From NCBI GenBank assembly GCA_032622095.1, contig CP136063.1, positions 120,548,723-120,612,722 on the forward strand: a DNA stretch of 64,000 bases. The letters are read 5' to 3'. This document shows positions 1 through 10,559 of the stretch, one piece after another (the first letter of the stretch is position 1; every line of letters starts with the position of its first letter). The notes under the pieces are model-generated. The model was given only the letters and a program-made list of their open reading frames with translations, had not been told where the DNA came from and did not search any database. Source of the stretch: Siphonodentalium dalli (Eukaryota; Mollusca; Scaphopoda; Gadilida; Siphonodentaliidae). The translations under genes and the position numbers were made by a program.

Positions 1-106
1 TCTATATCTCCGGTGAATATCATATCTGTATTAGTTCGTAGGGACGTGGGTCCGGACTACATGTGTAGTAAAATCTATCATGCTAATACATTTTATTGAT
101 ACATAG

Positions 107-819
107 GTGATAGTGCGATAATCTCACTGAACATGCACGTTAGTGTTCCATTTATGATTGCCGTTAGATTATATTCATAATCACGGCACTCACTAGCAGA
201 CCAGAATGTCACTAAAAAAAGTTGTTTTGTCCACGGTTCTTTTGAGTCAGGTGGCAGTTGAAATGGATAAAATGGTAAGTAATGAAAAACTGTAGGCTAG
301 TAGCAAATATAAACACAATTGAAATGGTGACAGGCATAAGGCAATTAACAATAAACACAAGTCATTAGTCTTGATATATAGATATTCAAATTGTGTTTAT
401 GGTTTGATCTATGGCGACTAGGCCATATCGCGACATACATTGTATTCTTATGGGTGGCGGTAGTTGTGATAGTGCGATAATCTCACTGAACATGCACGTT
501 AGTGTTCCATTTATGATTGCCGTTAGATTATATTCATAATCACGGCACTCACTAGCAGACCAGAATGTCACTAAAAAAAGTTGTTTTGTCCACGGTTCTT
601 TTGAGTCAGGTGGCAGTTGAAATGGATAAAATGGTAAGTAATGAAAAACTGTAGGCTAGTAGCAAATATAAACACAATTGAAATGGTGACAGGCATAAGG
701 CAATTAACAATAAACACAAGTCATTAGTCTTGATATATAGATATTCAAATTGTGTTTATGGTTTGATCTATGGCGACTAGGCCATATCGCGACATACATT
801 GTATTCTTATGGGTGGCGG
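107..819. repeat. 354-bp tandem direct duplication
   Basis: Copies at 107-460 and 466-819 appear identical by eye over 354 bp, separated by tagtt (period 359). The short open frame at 386-571 spans the junction and looks incidental. Identity this high means a very recent duplication or an assembly artefact. The sequence has no recognised coding content. Confidence 0.93.
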
Positions 820-1390
820 AAAGACAGCGCCGATCTTACCGCGGAATCAATATCCTCAGTCCACACATAAACCACCTACCCCCAAACTGGCCCAGATATT
901 CAAAAGTTATTTTCACTTAACATGGACCTCATATCAGTGTTGCTGATCGGGATTCCTAACACCTTCGTCGTTGATCTAGTGTTTTAGGGGGATACAAGTA
1001 AATGAGTGTAAGTCAGAGTGATGTAATCAACTCAAAATCACTGGCATATATTGTTGTGTTCTTGTTCACCCAGTAGGGTCCTTTGCGTTTCTCAAGAAAA
1101 ACGGGACATGCCATGGTCAAGTGTCCATTGCTGTAAATGCATAGGTTCCCATTGTATGACTCATATTCAATGAAAATGTGGGAATTATAAATGTATTTCT
1201 CATATCCATCTGTTTCTATGAACATGTCGTCACTGGAGTCATGTTTGACCTTTAGTCACTGAACGTTAATTGAATGGTTGGCTATCAGAGCCATGTAGTT
1301 TTTATGATTGATAAAAGCAACTGTTGCTCATATTTATGAAGATAACATATATGTTGATTGCCATTTAATAATGGAAACACACATTCTAGC
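820..1390. other. no feature recognised
   Basis: Unique-looking AT-rich sequence. A 70-codon minus-strand frame (1,013-1,225) has no recognisable motif and no splice context that I trust. Confidence 0.5.
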
Positions 1391-1394
1391 TAAT

Positions 1395-2330
1395 ACATCG
1401 CATAAGAAATACCATATGAGACGTTCTTTGCCCGCATATCGTATTAGTTGTTCACAAAGTGTTGACATTAAACTTAACTGCCATATTGGCCGCCATTGTG
1501 GCGCAATAGTGGGCGTGACTTTTGTTTCTTTATCGTATTCAGCACAAATGAAATCCAAAATGTATGCTCATTTCGTTTTGGCCTGTACTACAATCCCCAG
1601 CGGCCCATTTGTAGGGAAGTTTGTGACTGTAGGGGTGGTTAAGTTTTTGATGCTGAATCTAATGTTTGATATGAAATATTCTATGTAGTCAGTAAAATGA
1701 TATATAATATACCACTGGGGACGTTCCTTTTCTGTATTTGTCGTATGCCGTTCACGAAGTTTTAAAATTAAAATTGGCCGCCATATTGAACGCCATCTTG
1801 GATTATGATACTCTTCTAATAACAAATATTGATGGCAATTTTCTCTGGTCAATTTGCATGTGTATTCTACATTAAATAAAACAAAATACTGCGCATTATG
1901 CGATCATTCGTGGTTCCAATCCCAGGCGACAACTTTAGTTCTAATTTTATGACATTGACTGGCGGAATAAATATTTGACTATTATTTTACCAATTGATAA
2001 GATGTATTATTGGTAAAACTAATGTTTCATATGAAATGCTATTCTATATGGTCATTAAAATAATATACATTTTACCACTGGGGACGTTCCTTTTCTGGAT
2101 TTTTCGTATGTCGCTTCACTAAGTCTTAAAATAAAAACTGAATGCCATATTGGACGCCATCTTGGATTTAGATACTCTTCTAATAGTGCATATGGTTGGA
2201 AATTCGCATTTTACACTTGTTATGTATGTTCTACACTAAATAAAAGGAAATACTACGCGCTATTCTATCATTCTGGGATCTAATCCCCGGCGATGGCTAT
2301 ATTTAGCATTTTATGACATTGGGGGGAGGG
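1395..2330. repeat. about 360-bp imperfect tandem repeat, 2.5 copies
   Basis: Two long copies, about 1,663-1,965 and 2,024-2,325, share ccactggggacgttcctttt, a ttcac(g/t)aagt(t/c)tt block, 'ccatattg(a/g)acgccatcttgg', gatactcttctaata and atgacattg. A shorter, more diverged copy at about 1,395-1,520 keeps the gacgttcttt and gccatattggccgccat parts. The 126-codon plus-strand frame at 1,308-1,688 lies mostly inside the repeat and is not a credible gene. Confidence 0.8.
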
Positions 2331-3223
2331 TTAAGTTTTTGCCTATTATTGCAATATTTGTAGGATCATGAAAATAAATTTAATAACTCCCGATAGAACA
2401 TATTCCAGTCTTTCCAAACATATATGACAAGATAAGCTCAATCCAGCGTGCTAGTTTTGTACAGAGTTGACGGGCGACAGTTTATCTGAATCGTCATGAT
2501 TTTTTGACGCAGAACGTTACATTCTCCACCATGACGTCGTGAAATCTCAAACAAACCAGAATCAAATAAGAACGTTCCAATCTAGTATCACCATGTACCC
2601 CATAATAACAAATAGAATGTTCTGTTTTTGGTGATGTGATTAACTTTTAACCAATGGTGTATAGCTGGTCAACCGCTAAAAACAGGCTAATTTTTCGGTA
2701 GGGTACCTTCACAAATAGTCTTACCATACATAGCTGCCACCAATTCCGCTAAGGCCAAGAATCATTTTCATAAATTATATATGTTTACCTTCCAGAAAAA
2801 GTTGGTTTCAACTTGTTCTACCGAGGGTAGGGGTATCTCGAAAACTAAGGCCCTTTTTGGATTTGGCCGCTCCTCTAAATGTGATGAGAGTTCCGTAAAT
2901 GTCAGTGTTTCCAAACGAAAGAGGGATGAGTTCGACCGTGTATCAATGGAGCTGAAGGCGGCTGAAGTTGCGGACATATTTGGCCACTTATTCCAAATAA
3001 ATATACGAAAAACCTGAACCTTCCATTCACTTTTTATTTTACATTAAAATTTCAATCAAAATCAAAACAGCCAGTCATATTTTAATTTAACACCAAAATT
3101 CAAGGGTTTTCAATCTGCAAACATGAAAGTTTGTAAACTACAAGTTCTTCTCGTTCCTACAGGAAGCTCAATATGATGTCGAATATATCTCCATGTTGTA
3201 TATTAAAAACTAGTTTTAAATTC

Positions 3224-3358
3224 TACTACATGCAGTACATGTATGGCAAATTGATATTAATAACATTGACTGAACTGAATATTTTAAATATCACTTAAAT
3301 AATTCAGTTCAGTCAATGTTATTAATATCAATTTGCCATACATGTACTGCATGTAGTA
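3224..3358. repeat. 57-bp-arm palindrome, 21-bp loop
   Basis: Arms 3,224-3,280 and 3,302-3,358 are exact reverse complements by eye (left arm starts tactacatgcagtacatg). No target duplication or dispersed copy was noticed. If transcribed, it would fold into a long hairpin. Confidence 0.92.
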
Positions 3359-3439
3359 TATTATATATCAATTTTTTCATCCACCTATGAAGGGAGACAC
3401 ATTTTGGCATCATCTTGAATCTTGAACAGGCATCTCGTA

Positions 3440-3600
3440 GCGCACCTCCGAATATAAAATTTGTTGTAAAAAGTCACGTATAAAGACCTGCCTCCCGCAA
3501 AATTTTCCCCATAAAAATTAAGACATAAAAACCTGCCTCCCGGTAAATTTTGGTCTAAAATAATAAAAAATAAATACCTGCCTCCCCCTTTGTTTTGAAA
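3440..3600. repeat. 45-bp tandem repeat, about 3 copies
   Basis: The block cctgcctccc recurs at about 3,488, 3,532 and 3,577, followed each time by an aaaattt(t)-rich segment. Because 45 is divisible by three, the minus strand stays open with a repeating 15-residue GGR-containing pattern. It is a minisatellite, not a gene. Confidence 0.75.
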
Positions 3601-3604
3601 ATAA

Positions 3605-5045
3605 AAGTGCCTGAGAAACATATAATTAAGTTAATGTGGCCTAATGTTGGTTGTTAGTATGCCAATTTAAAACACACACTGTCGATTTCCGGTTTGTATA
3701 ACCACGTGACCCTACGGATATAGAGTTGTCCAACTTCGATGGAACAGGCATTCATGGTCAGTGAAGATTGTGAAGTTATTTATGTATTTAATGACGAATT
3801 TTTTTATGTTTGTTGTACATTTTAATAAAAAATCTTTGACGATACTTTGTGGGATTTATTGATGTTTGTTGTACATGAGGTCGTGGAACTTCAGCAGCCT
3901 GATGTCCTGTGTGAACTTTAGCATGAGCGAGATCACTTGTGAAATAACCAGTGATATTTTTACTCTCTTTGGCATCCTCGGCCCTTGGCTTTTTCTTATA
4001 ATATCCTTCCTTGTGGCTACAACCACCAGTTTAAAATATCAAACGCGACCAGAATTAGTCACTCAGTGACGTACGTCAGTCAATAAAAACGATCAAAGAA
4101 GCGTTCCAAATCTTGATTACGTTGTCGCAGACATCTTCAAAGGCGCACAAGCGGCATGTACTTTAGCGTGTGTCGCGATTTTCTTTGGTCTCGCAAACAT
4201 GCCGACATCAAGCCACTCAAGATAAACAAAACAATTGTGACAAGGTAATCATGGCGATGCCACATTTCAAAGTAATTTAGTAGAGAAATACAACATTGTT
4301 CTGATCTATTTAACCCGATTCGCGATGCAGATACTCCCAGCTCCCAATACGGAAACTTTACTGATATGTTCCCACCGGAGAGTTCCCCATTTCCCCACAA
4401 GGTCATTTTCCTGAACTTACTCCACCCTGGCTGTACGATGCCACTGGCCAGGTCTATGGACGTCCTTTCGCCCTGTCCTGTCATTACCAAAATGCGTAGA
4501 TTGTTGTGTGGTAAGAAACTATAGATGCATAACTTTCACCTCTTTGCTCTCATACTCATATTAAGTACGCAGGCAACATTTCATGTGCTATATTATGTTG
4601 TAACGGACCTATTTCAATTAAATCAGATTCAGCTATTATTAATTCTGTGCACTCTAAACTGATTATGTTGGAAAGTTAGTATTTCAAAGTTTTAAGCAAT
4701 GTTAAGCGTGCCTGGAGAGTGTCGAATAATAATCTTCAACTGGGATCAGTTAGGCCATGCAAAGTCAAATTCCTGTTTCTCATGCCCATGCACATGGTCT
4801 CGAAACCCCACCCATGCAACCTTTTTATTCGTGTTCAAACTGCCTGGAAAATTCTTAATCGGTATGAAATAACTATGGTATGTTTGTTTTTATACAAGTG
4901 AGATCGAACAGACAGAGCATTTCCAGATTCAAACTTCTGATTCATTTATAATGTAATTGGTAACTATGATGTAATGCGGCTGCAATATAGCTGAAAACTT
5001 AGCAAACTCGGTAAATAATGTGTCACTAAACACTTGGATTCTATC
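3605..5045. other. no feature recognised
   Basis: Mostly unique AT-rich DNA. The 117-codon minus-strand frame at 4,137-4,490 is the longest here. It has no motif I recognise and is not flanked by convincing splice sites joining it to UTP3. Confidence 0.45.
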
Positions 5046-5051
5046 AACTAA

Positions 5052-5285
5052 CTTCCATGACTGGAGCTTCCTGAAATTTTGCGAAAACTCTTGTGTCAAT
5101 GCATTCTCTTATATATGCGAGTCTATATAAGAGAATACATTAGCCAAACAATATTTATCTTGCCTTGTAAGCCAGTACATTCTCTTATATATGCCAGGCT
5201 CCCTGTGGGAGACTCGCACATATAAGAGAATGAACTGGCACAGGATCTTTAATGCTGCACCAGCGCAGCTCCTTTCAAGAAAGGG
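5052..5285. mobile_element. piggyBac-type MITE, copy 1
   Basis: A 234-bp element bounded by ctaa (decayed TTAA) and a perfect TTAA at 5,286-5,289. Ends are related to cttccatgactggagct and agctcctttcaagaaaggg. The interior holds two stem-loops built from cattctcttatatatgcgag and its complement. It is homologous over its length to the 8,321-8,560 copy. TTAA duplication with CCCTT...AAGGG ends is the piggyBac signature. It has no coding capacity. Confidence 0.85.
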
Positions 5286-5527
5286 TTAAACCCAGAGCTA
5301 GCCGTCACGGAGGTGGAATGCTTCGTTGGTGTGTGCCCCCCAGAAATAAAATATATAATTAAAAACATGTACTATTTTGGTCTGAGAAATGGGAAATTGA
5401 CTTTGTATGACCTTATAGGATTTCATAACATCTGTAACATTTTCCCACTACACAATGGACATAACATGAGTATGTCAGCACACGATGTAATAACATCATT
5501 TAGGATAAGAGGGTAAATGTACCAAAC

Positions 5528-5584
5528 CTTCTCCTTGTAATCATCAATGAGGGTCAGGAACTCTGGAGCCTGTTTCTTCAACAA
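5528..5584 (-). CDS. UTP3: UTP3 exon g (start of Sas10/C1D domain)
   Basis: A 57-bp phase-0 exon after cttttattacag, ending GAGAAG before gtttgg. It encodes LLKKQAPEFLTLIDDYKEK, which matches the conserved L-x-K-x-(S/A)PE-(L/F)-L-x-L-I-x-D helix of Utp3/Sas10. It lies about 240 bp from a piggyBac-type MITE on the left. No further minus-strand exon of this domain was recognised in 1-5,500, so the next intron probably runs off the window. Confidence 0.88.
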
Positions 5585-6231
5585 CTGTAATAAAAGAGAT
5601 CATGTAAATGTCATTCTTAAACATTATGAACCTGTAGGAAAACCTGAAAAAAACGAATGAATTAGTTTTAATAACAACACGCGGCATATGACCCTGGCAC
5701 TCAATTTAGAGTGGTCAATGGTAAATGTTAGCGTGGAAGAAAGATTTTGCTGTCATTTAAGTTCAAGAAAGCCCATAACTCTGGTGAAAATCAAAGGATG
5801 AAACCCATCATCGTATGGGGGCATCCTTTCCCTCATACTGGTCTGTCACTATGTCAAAAGATATTCAAATACAACTGGCAATAAGTCCGACAAAAATCCA
5901 TAGACAAAGCATGCTGCATGTCAGTATCCTTCCAGCAATGCTGGTCTATCAGCAATCTAACTAGCATTTAAGTCTGATTATTGCTACAGGTAAGCTAATA
6001 TTCGATGGGCTTGGACGAACCCAATCTCGATGTAATTATCACAGTGCAATTTAATCAATGTCCATATCGTGTGCGAAGGTTTTTGTCTTGAATCGGACTG
6101 AATATGAACAAATATGAACCTGCATGGTTTATACCGCATTACAAGATTTAAAAAAAAAAAAATTCCGAGTATGTACATTGAAAGCCTAATTTTCATGTAC
6201 CATTGTATGCATATACAACATATACAGGGAT

Positions 6232-7372
6232 GCATATATTAGGGTCCTGCGAATATTCGAGATTCGATTCGAAAGTCAAATTCGATTCGAATTCGAGTCG
6301 AAATTTCCAACTCGAAATTTCGAATATATATGGATGAAATTATTAGCTGCTTACGAACACGTACACACGTCGATCTTAGCTGTTCCTGTGCCATTTAATA
6401 TTCCTAAAATTATGAATATGTGCGCTTTATAATTCTTATTGTACATAACGAATGTACGCATGCTATTAAATATATTTATGGCCAGTAATTAGCCACCAGA
6501 TTAGGACCACTAAATACGTCTGAATTCTAGCTTTGAACATGGTTGCCAAAAGCTCTGAAATCGCCGTTGGACCAACGACGCACGTAAATTATAATAACTA
6601 TGATACTGAGCAACTGCTAGCGTTATCTGCTGACTGTCTATCTCAGGTTCCGCGTTATTTGGATGTGACATCGTTGTTGATGTAAGCTTCACGTGTTTCA
6701 GGGGTTGAAAAGTGCATGTTGGTGGAGTTTTCTTTTGAAGTTGACTGTCAGTTTCGGAGCGTTCCTTTGGCACTTGACAATAAGTCGGCCGTTATTCATG
6801 TTTATTTTAAACATGATAAGCTTCTCAGGCAGTGCAAGAACTTACACGTGTGATGAATACAACATGGTGTATAAATCGCAAGCATCTGGGACAACGACCC
6901 ATCTATGGAATCATCAGTTCCAGAAGCACCCAGTACTACATAAACAGGCTACCCTGCGACTGTTGTTGCATCTTTAAGTTTACAACAACGGGTATTTCCG
7001 AATGCCCATTTGCAATTTTGCATGTACATGCAAACTGTACAAACTTTGTGTGATTTTAGTTCCGATAGGCCGGTTATATATTAATCGTCGTGACATCCGC
7101 ATGGACGTTTTGATCTGTTTTATTTTCTTCTCGACAATAATCAATTGAAGTTAATAGTATCGCGATCGACGGTTGATCGCCACATAAGTTATGATGGAAC
7201 TTCATGGAAGTTCATAGAATGTTTCAAACATCATCTAATCATTGGCAAAACATGCCTAATTGAGAATGCAACACACATGTACAATTCGATTTGATATTCG
7301 ATTCGAATTCTTCAATTCAATTCAATATTCGATTCGATCAAAATCTCCAATTCGCAGGACCCTAGCATATAT
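6232..7372. mobile_element. hAT-type DNA transposon, internally deleted, 1,125 bp
   Basis: The element runs 6,240-7,364 and is flanked by perfect 8-bp duplications gcatatat (6,232-6,239 and 7,365-7,372). Termini are tagggtcctgcgaat and its inverse, followed by subterminal attcgattcgaa-type repeats. Eight-bp duplications and ends beginning (T/C)AGGG are hAT features. The interior keeps only transposase fragments. It is inserted in the UTP3 intron between exons g and f. Confidence 0.93.
6840..6932 (+). pseudogene. BED zinc-finger remnant of hAT transposase
   Basis: The plus strand encodes TYTCDEYNMVYKSQASGTTT followed by HLWNHQFQKHP. The C-x2-C...G-T-T-x-L-x-x-H-x4-H spacing is that of BED fingers at the start of hAT transposases. 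The second cysteine is tyrosine here, so the finger is broken. The frame continues only to 6,977. A minus-strand frame at 6,510-6,773 faintly resembles the post-BED segment (...ITLAVAQYHSYYNLRASLVQ, then RRFQSFWQP). If real, the interior has been inverted. Confidence 0.6.
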
Positions 7373-7989
7373 AGATATTCATGATAAACTTAGAACATTA
7401 TTTGTCAATAAATACATAATATATATTTAAATTACACATAAACTTCAGTAAAATTCATCGAGACTATAGTGTCCTGCTTTCTTTCGCAATCATCCCACTG
7501 CACGAATGGACCATCTAATCTACCCCATCGAGTAAATGAGGAATATGCCAAGATACACAAATAAGATTACCCTTCAATTACGTGAATAACAAATCCAAAA
7601 TGCAATTACGTGAATAACAAATCCACAATGGTCGGGAATACAACTGTATGCTCAAGTGGAATAAAAGACTATAGTATTAGAGATATTTGTGCTATTTATT
7701 TTTCCAACTATAGAACGCTGACGAAAGGCTTTTTGGTAGAGCTCTGTAGAACACCTCCTCCCACACAGAACTATATATGCACCTCGGTGATGCCGAATGG
7801 TGGTGGGGGGGGGGGGTCATAGTAATAGGTGACTGTGCCAACGCAACAGGATAATAATATCACAGAGAGCGTGATTTTGATTAATTCTATATGATAAAAA
7901 GCATCACTTGTTGAAAAAGACTTTTGTTTGAAGTGAATGTCTGTATTGTTTAGCTCACTGAGACATCCATGTTTCATAATGAAACCTAC
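7373..7989. other. UTP3 intron sequence with poly-G tract
   Basis: No element is recognised. A near-pure G run at about 7,801-7,816 (ggtggtgggggggg...) is the only low-complexity feature. A 16-bp block (gcaattacgtgaataa type) is repeated at about 7,573 and 7,600. Confidence 0.5.
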
Positions 7990-8073
7990 TGCCAGTTTTT
8001 CTTTCTTGGACATTTTTGATAGATCTTTAACAATTTTTCCTTCTGGTTTCACAGCATCTTCTTTCTTCTCTTT
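7990..8073 (-). CDS. UTP3: UTP3 exon f
   Basis: An 84-bp phase-0 exon preceded by catttatacag and followed by gtaggt on the minus strand. It encodes KEKKEDAVKPEGKIVKDLSK and MSKKEKLA. The (I/V)VKDL-x-K-(M/V/L)S-x-KEKL block is the usual entry to the Sas10/Utp3/C1D domain. The open frame on this strand continues past the donor to about 7,771, but that part includes a translated poly-G tract and is intron. Confidence 0.9.
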
Positions 8074-8316
8074 CTGTATAAATGAAAACAAGAAACATTA
8101 TATAAATAACTTTGTAATCTGACCTTGCCTAAAACTTCTTACACGGCTCTTCCTGATTGGTCAGCAGTGTGTGTTCCCATAGAAATGTCAATGTCGTTTT
8201 GTGGTACAATTCTAGAAAGATTGTCTCACCCTCACCCTCATAATTATAAAAAACAAGTTCAGTGGTTAATATCATGATATGCTGGTGGAAGGGCTACCTA
8301 CCAATGCTTGTTATAA

Positions 8317-8564
8317 TTAACCCTTCCATGACAGGAGCTTCCTGAAATTTTGCGAAAATCCTATGCCAATGCGTTCTCTTATATATGCGCGTCTCCCATA
8401 GGGAGCCTCGCATATATAAGAGAATACATTGGCCTAACAATATTTACCTTCACATTCTCCTATATATGCGAGGTTCCATATTGCCGACTCACATATATAA
8501 GAGAATGCACTGGCACAGGAGCTTTAACGCTGCACCTGCGCAGCTCCCATCATGAAAGGGTTAA
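8317..8564. mobile_element. piggyBac-type MITE, copy 2
   Basis: A 240-bp element, 8,321-8,560, between perfect TTAA duplications (8,317-8,320 and 8,561-8,564). It begins cccttccatgacaggagctt and ends cagctcccatcatgaaaggg. Inner stem-loops use ctcttatatatgcg...cgcatatataagag. It is better preserved than copy 1. The internal motif tataagagaatgcactgg also turns up in fragments near 22,113, 22,838 and 51,790. Confidence 0.9.
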
Positions 8565-9046
8565 GAAATAAATACACTACATATGAGCGTGTATAGTAAA
8601 ATTTTACAACAAATAAACTGACTGTAGGATGATGCGAAGTTACAGTCAGGCCATAATCGTTCACCTTAAATGACCCCACAAGGGCAATGTTTTATATTTC
8701 CTGTAGTATGTACCATTGGCCTATTTTGGTTAATTTGCAGATGAATTTTAAGATTTGAACATGGACCCCACAGTGTGTTATCTGGGTAAATGTAACTAAC
8801 AGCTAAAATCGACGTTGAAGACATGGGGTTTGATTACTAACACCGGTAGTAGTCTTAACCCTTTCAGTGCCAAGTCCGATCAATAAATTGTACATTTTGT
8901 ATTTCTTGCTGCAAAACTGAGAACATAAGACTTATTTTTATAAACGTTGTACACATCACATGCTTGTAAACTTTATCGCTCATAATTTTGGTCCAAAATC
9001 TGTTTTTATCTGAATAATTGCCTTATATTAGAGTCGATTCCATACC

Positions 9047-9910
9047 TTATTCAGGGTTCATACACCTAGCTGAGAGTAAAATTCCATAACTTTTCCATAC
9101 TTTTTCAAGACTTTCGGACAAATTTTCAAACTTTTCAGTTAAAAAATTCCATAACTTTTCCATACCTCGTACCTAGCTAAACAATGAGGAAGACCAATAT
9201 ATAAATTTCCAGGTTGTTTAAACAGAGCACACATATACGTTAGTTAAAATGAGCCCTTTATCTGCAAAGATGCATTTAACTAATTAAGCTGATATGAACA
9301 ATAAATCATAAATGGTTTGCATCTTCATCAATTATCGGCCTTGACACCCAGACTGGCCAGAGTCTATAATTTCTAAAATCATTGGGAAAAAATTTACGAT
9401 TTTCCGGTTATGGATCATCACGATTTATTTCGAACAAGGCAATACAACGATTAAAACTATATTTGCACACTATAAAATGGTTGCTCTCGAATAATTTTGT
9501 TGCCAAATATATTCAGTAACATCAGGTAACATCGGTGAATTTAGAGAGAGTACGCATTGACATATTTGTTTTAGGTCCGTTCGATTCGATTTTATTGCGT
9601 ATATAAATGAGTTCCGGTAAGGGAGACAATTCGTGTTTCGGCATACCGTAAAACATGTAGTTCCAACTATAACTATGGAGATGGTATCGTAAGTAGGAAA
9701 TTAACAGCGTTTATTTACCTAAGAAATCGGCCTTGGCATATTCCAAGACTTTTCAAGACCTTGAATATCAGGGTAGCTTATTTTCAAGACTTTTTCCATA
9801 GTAGGGTGAAAAAAGGTCCCATTTTCCAGACTTTTCAAGGGTATTGAATCGAAATTTTCGAATTCCATAACTTTTCCAGGATTCCAGACCCGCGTACGAA
9901 CCCTGTTATT
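9047..9910. mobile_element. hAT-like MITE, 854 bp
   Basis: The element runs 9,052-9,905 with inverted ends cagggttcatac and gtacgaaccctg. It is flanked on both sides by ttatt, a possible 5-bp duplication. Subterminal regions repeat aattccataacttttcca in inverted orientation. CAGGGTT ends suggest hAT; a 5-bp duplication is atypical, so the superfamily is uncertain. No transposase frame is seen. It lies in the UTP3 intron between exons f and e. Confidence 0.75.
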
Positions 9911-10253
9911 ACACTGTCTGTATCTATTCCATTCTACACAACAATCATTGTCCTTCTCAATACTTATACTGTGCCAAAGGTCAAGAGCCGCAGAATCCCG
10001 AATTAATTGAAAAACAATTGAATTATACATTCGGCAAACCTTTTCAGTATGTGTACCGCATACTGTCGAAAGGTCAAGGGACGAGTTCAGAAAGTTGAAT
10101 TCTCGAGATAATTAAATATAGTCTGTTTCCAAATAAGTTGTTAAATGGAGGCATGCAGAACAGAGTTTGATTGAGCGCGATCGCCTGCCAAAAATGACAG
10201 GCCTGAAAAAGTCTGCCGATTTTATTTTTTATAGCCCTTTTGGCACTACCAAC

Positions 10254-10375
10254 CTTAAATATTTCCAAACCAAAATCCTGTTCATCGAGTTCCTCTGCCA
10301 TTTTTTTCTGCATTGCAAGAGCTTCCTTCTCCTCCAAGAGGGCAGCACCATCTTCATCTGAGGATCCCTCGAGAT
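10254..10375 (-). CDS. UTP3: UTP3 exon e (acidic helix)
   Basis: A 122-bp exon with acceptor attgttttttag and donor gttggt. The first two bases join the G of exon d to make Asp. It encodes LEGSSDEDGAALLEEKEA followed by LAMQKKMAEELDEQDFGLEI and FK. The pattern (L-x-x-Q-x-x-(L/M)-A-x-x-L-x-E-x-D-F-G) is characteristic of Utp3/Sas10. The predicted segment is a strongly charged helix. An open frame extends past the donor, but it loses all similarity there. Confidence 0.9.
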
Positions 10376-10482
10376 CTAAAAAACAATTAACTTACACAAA
10401 TAAGTCACACTCTTAGAGTGGTATCATAATATCCAGTCTGATAATAAGTTTCCAGGTTCATAAATTATCTCCAGAAACATCG

Positions 10483-10558
10483 GGGGTACATGGACATTTG
10501 ATACCTGGATGTTGAATTGAACCCCAAGGGGTCCAGGTATAAAATTGTCATGCACCCC
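10483..10558. repeat. imperfect hairpin, about 27-bp arms
   Basis: The segment ggggtacatggacatttgat plus acctgga faces tccaggtat plus aaaattgtcatgcacccc. A few mismatches interrupt the stem. Confidence 0.6.
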
Positions 10559-10559
10559 A

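Noticed and set aside
1308-1688. 126-codon plus-strand frame
   Set aside because: It overlaps the 360-bp repeat; the composition is not gene-like.
4137-4490. 117-codon minus-strand frame, considered as a UTP3 3' exon
   Set aside because: It has no resemblance to the Sas10/C1D domain or to the basic C-terminus, and there is no acceptor in the right phase.
7771-7989. Extension of the exon f open frame to 7,771
   Set aside because: It runs past a good donor (gtaggt) into sequence with a translated poly-G run. Similarity to UTP3 stops at the donor.
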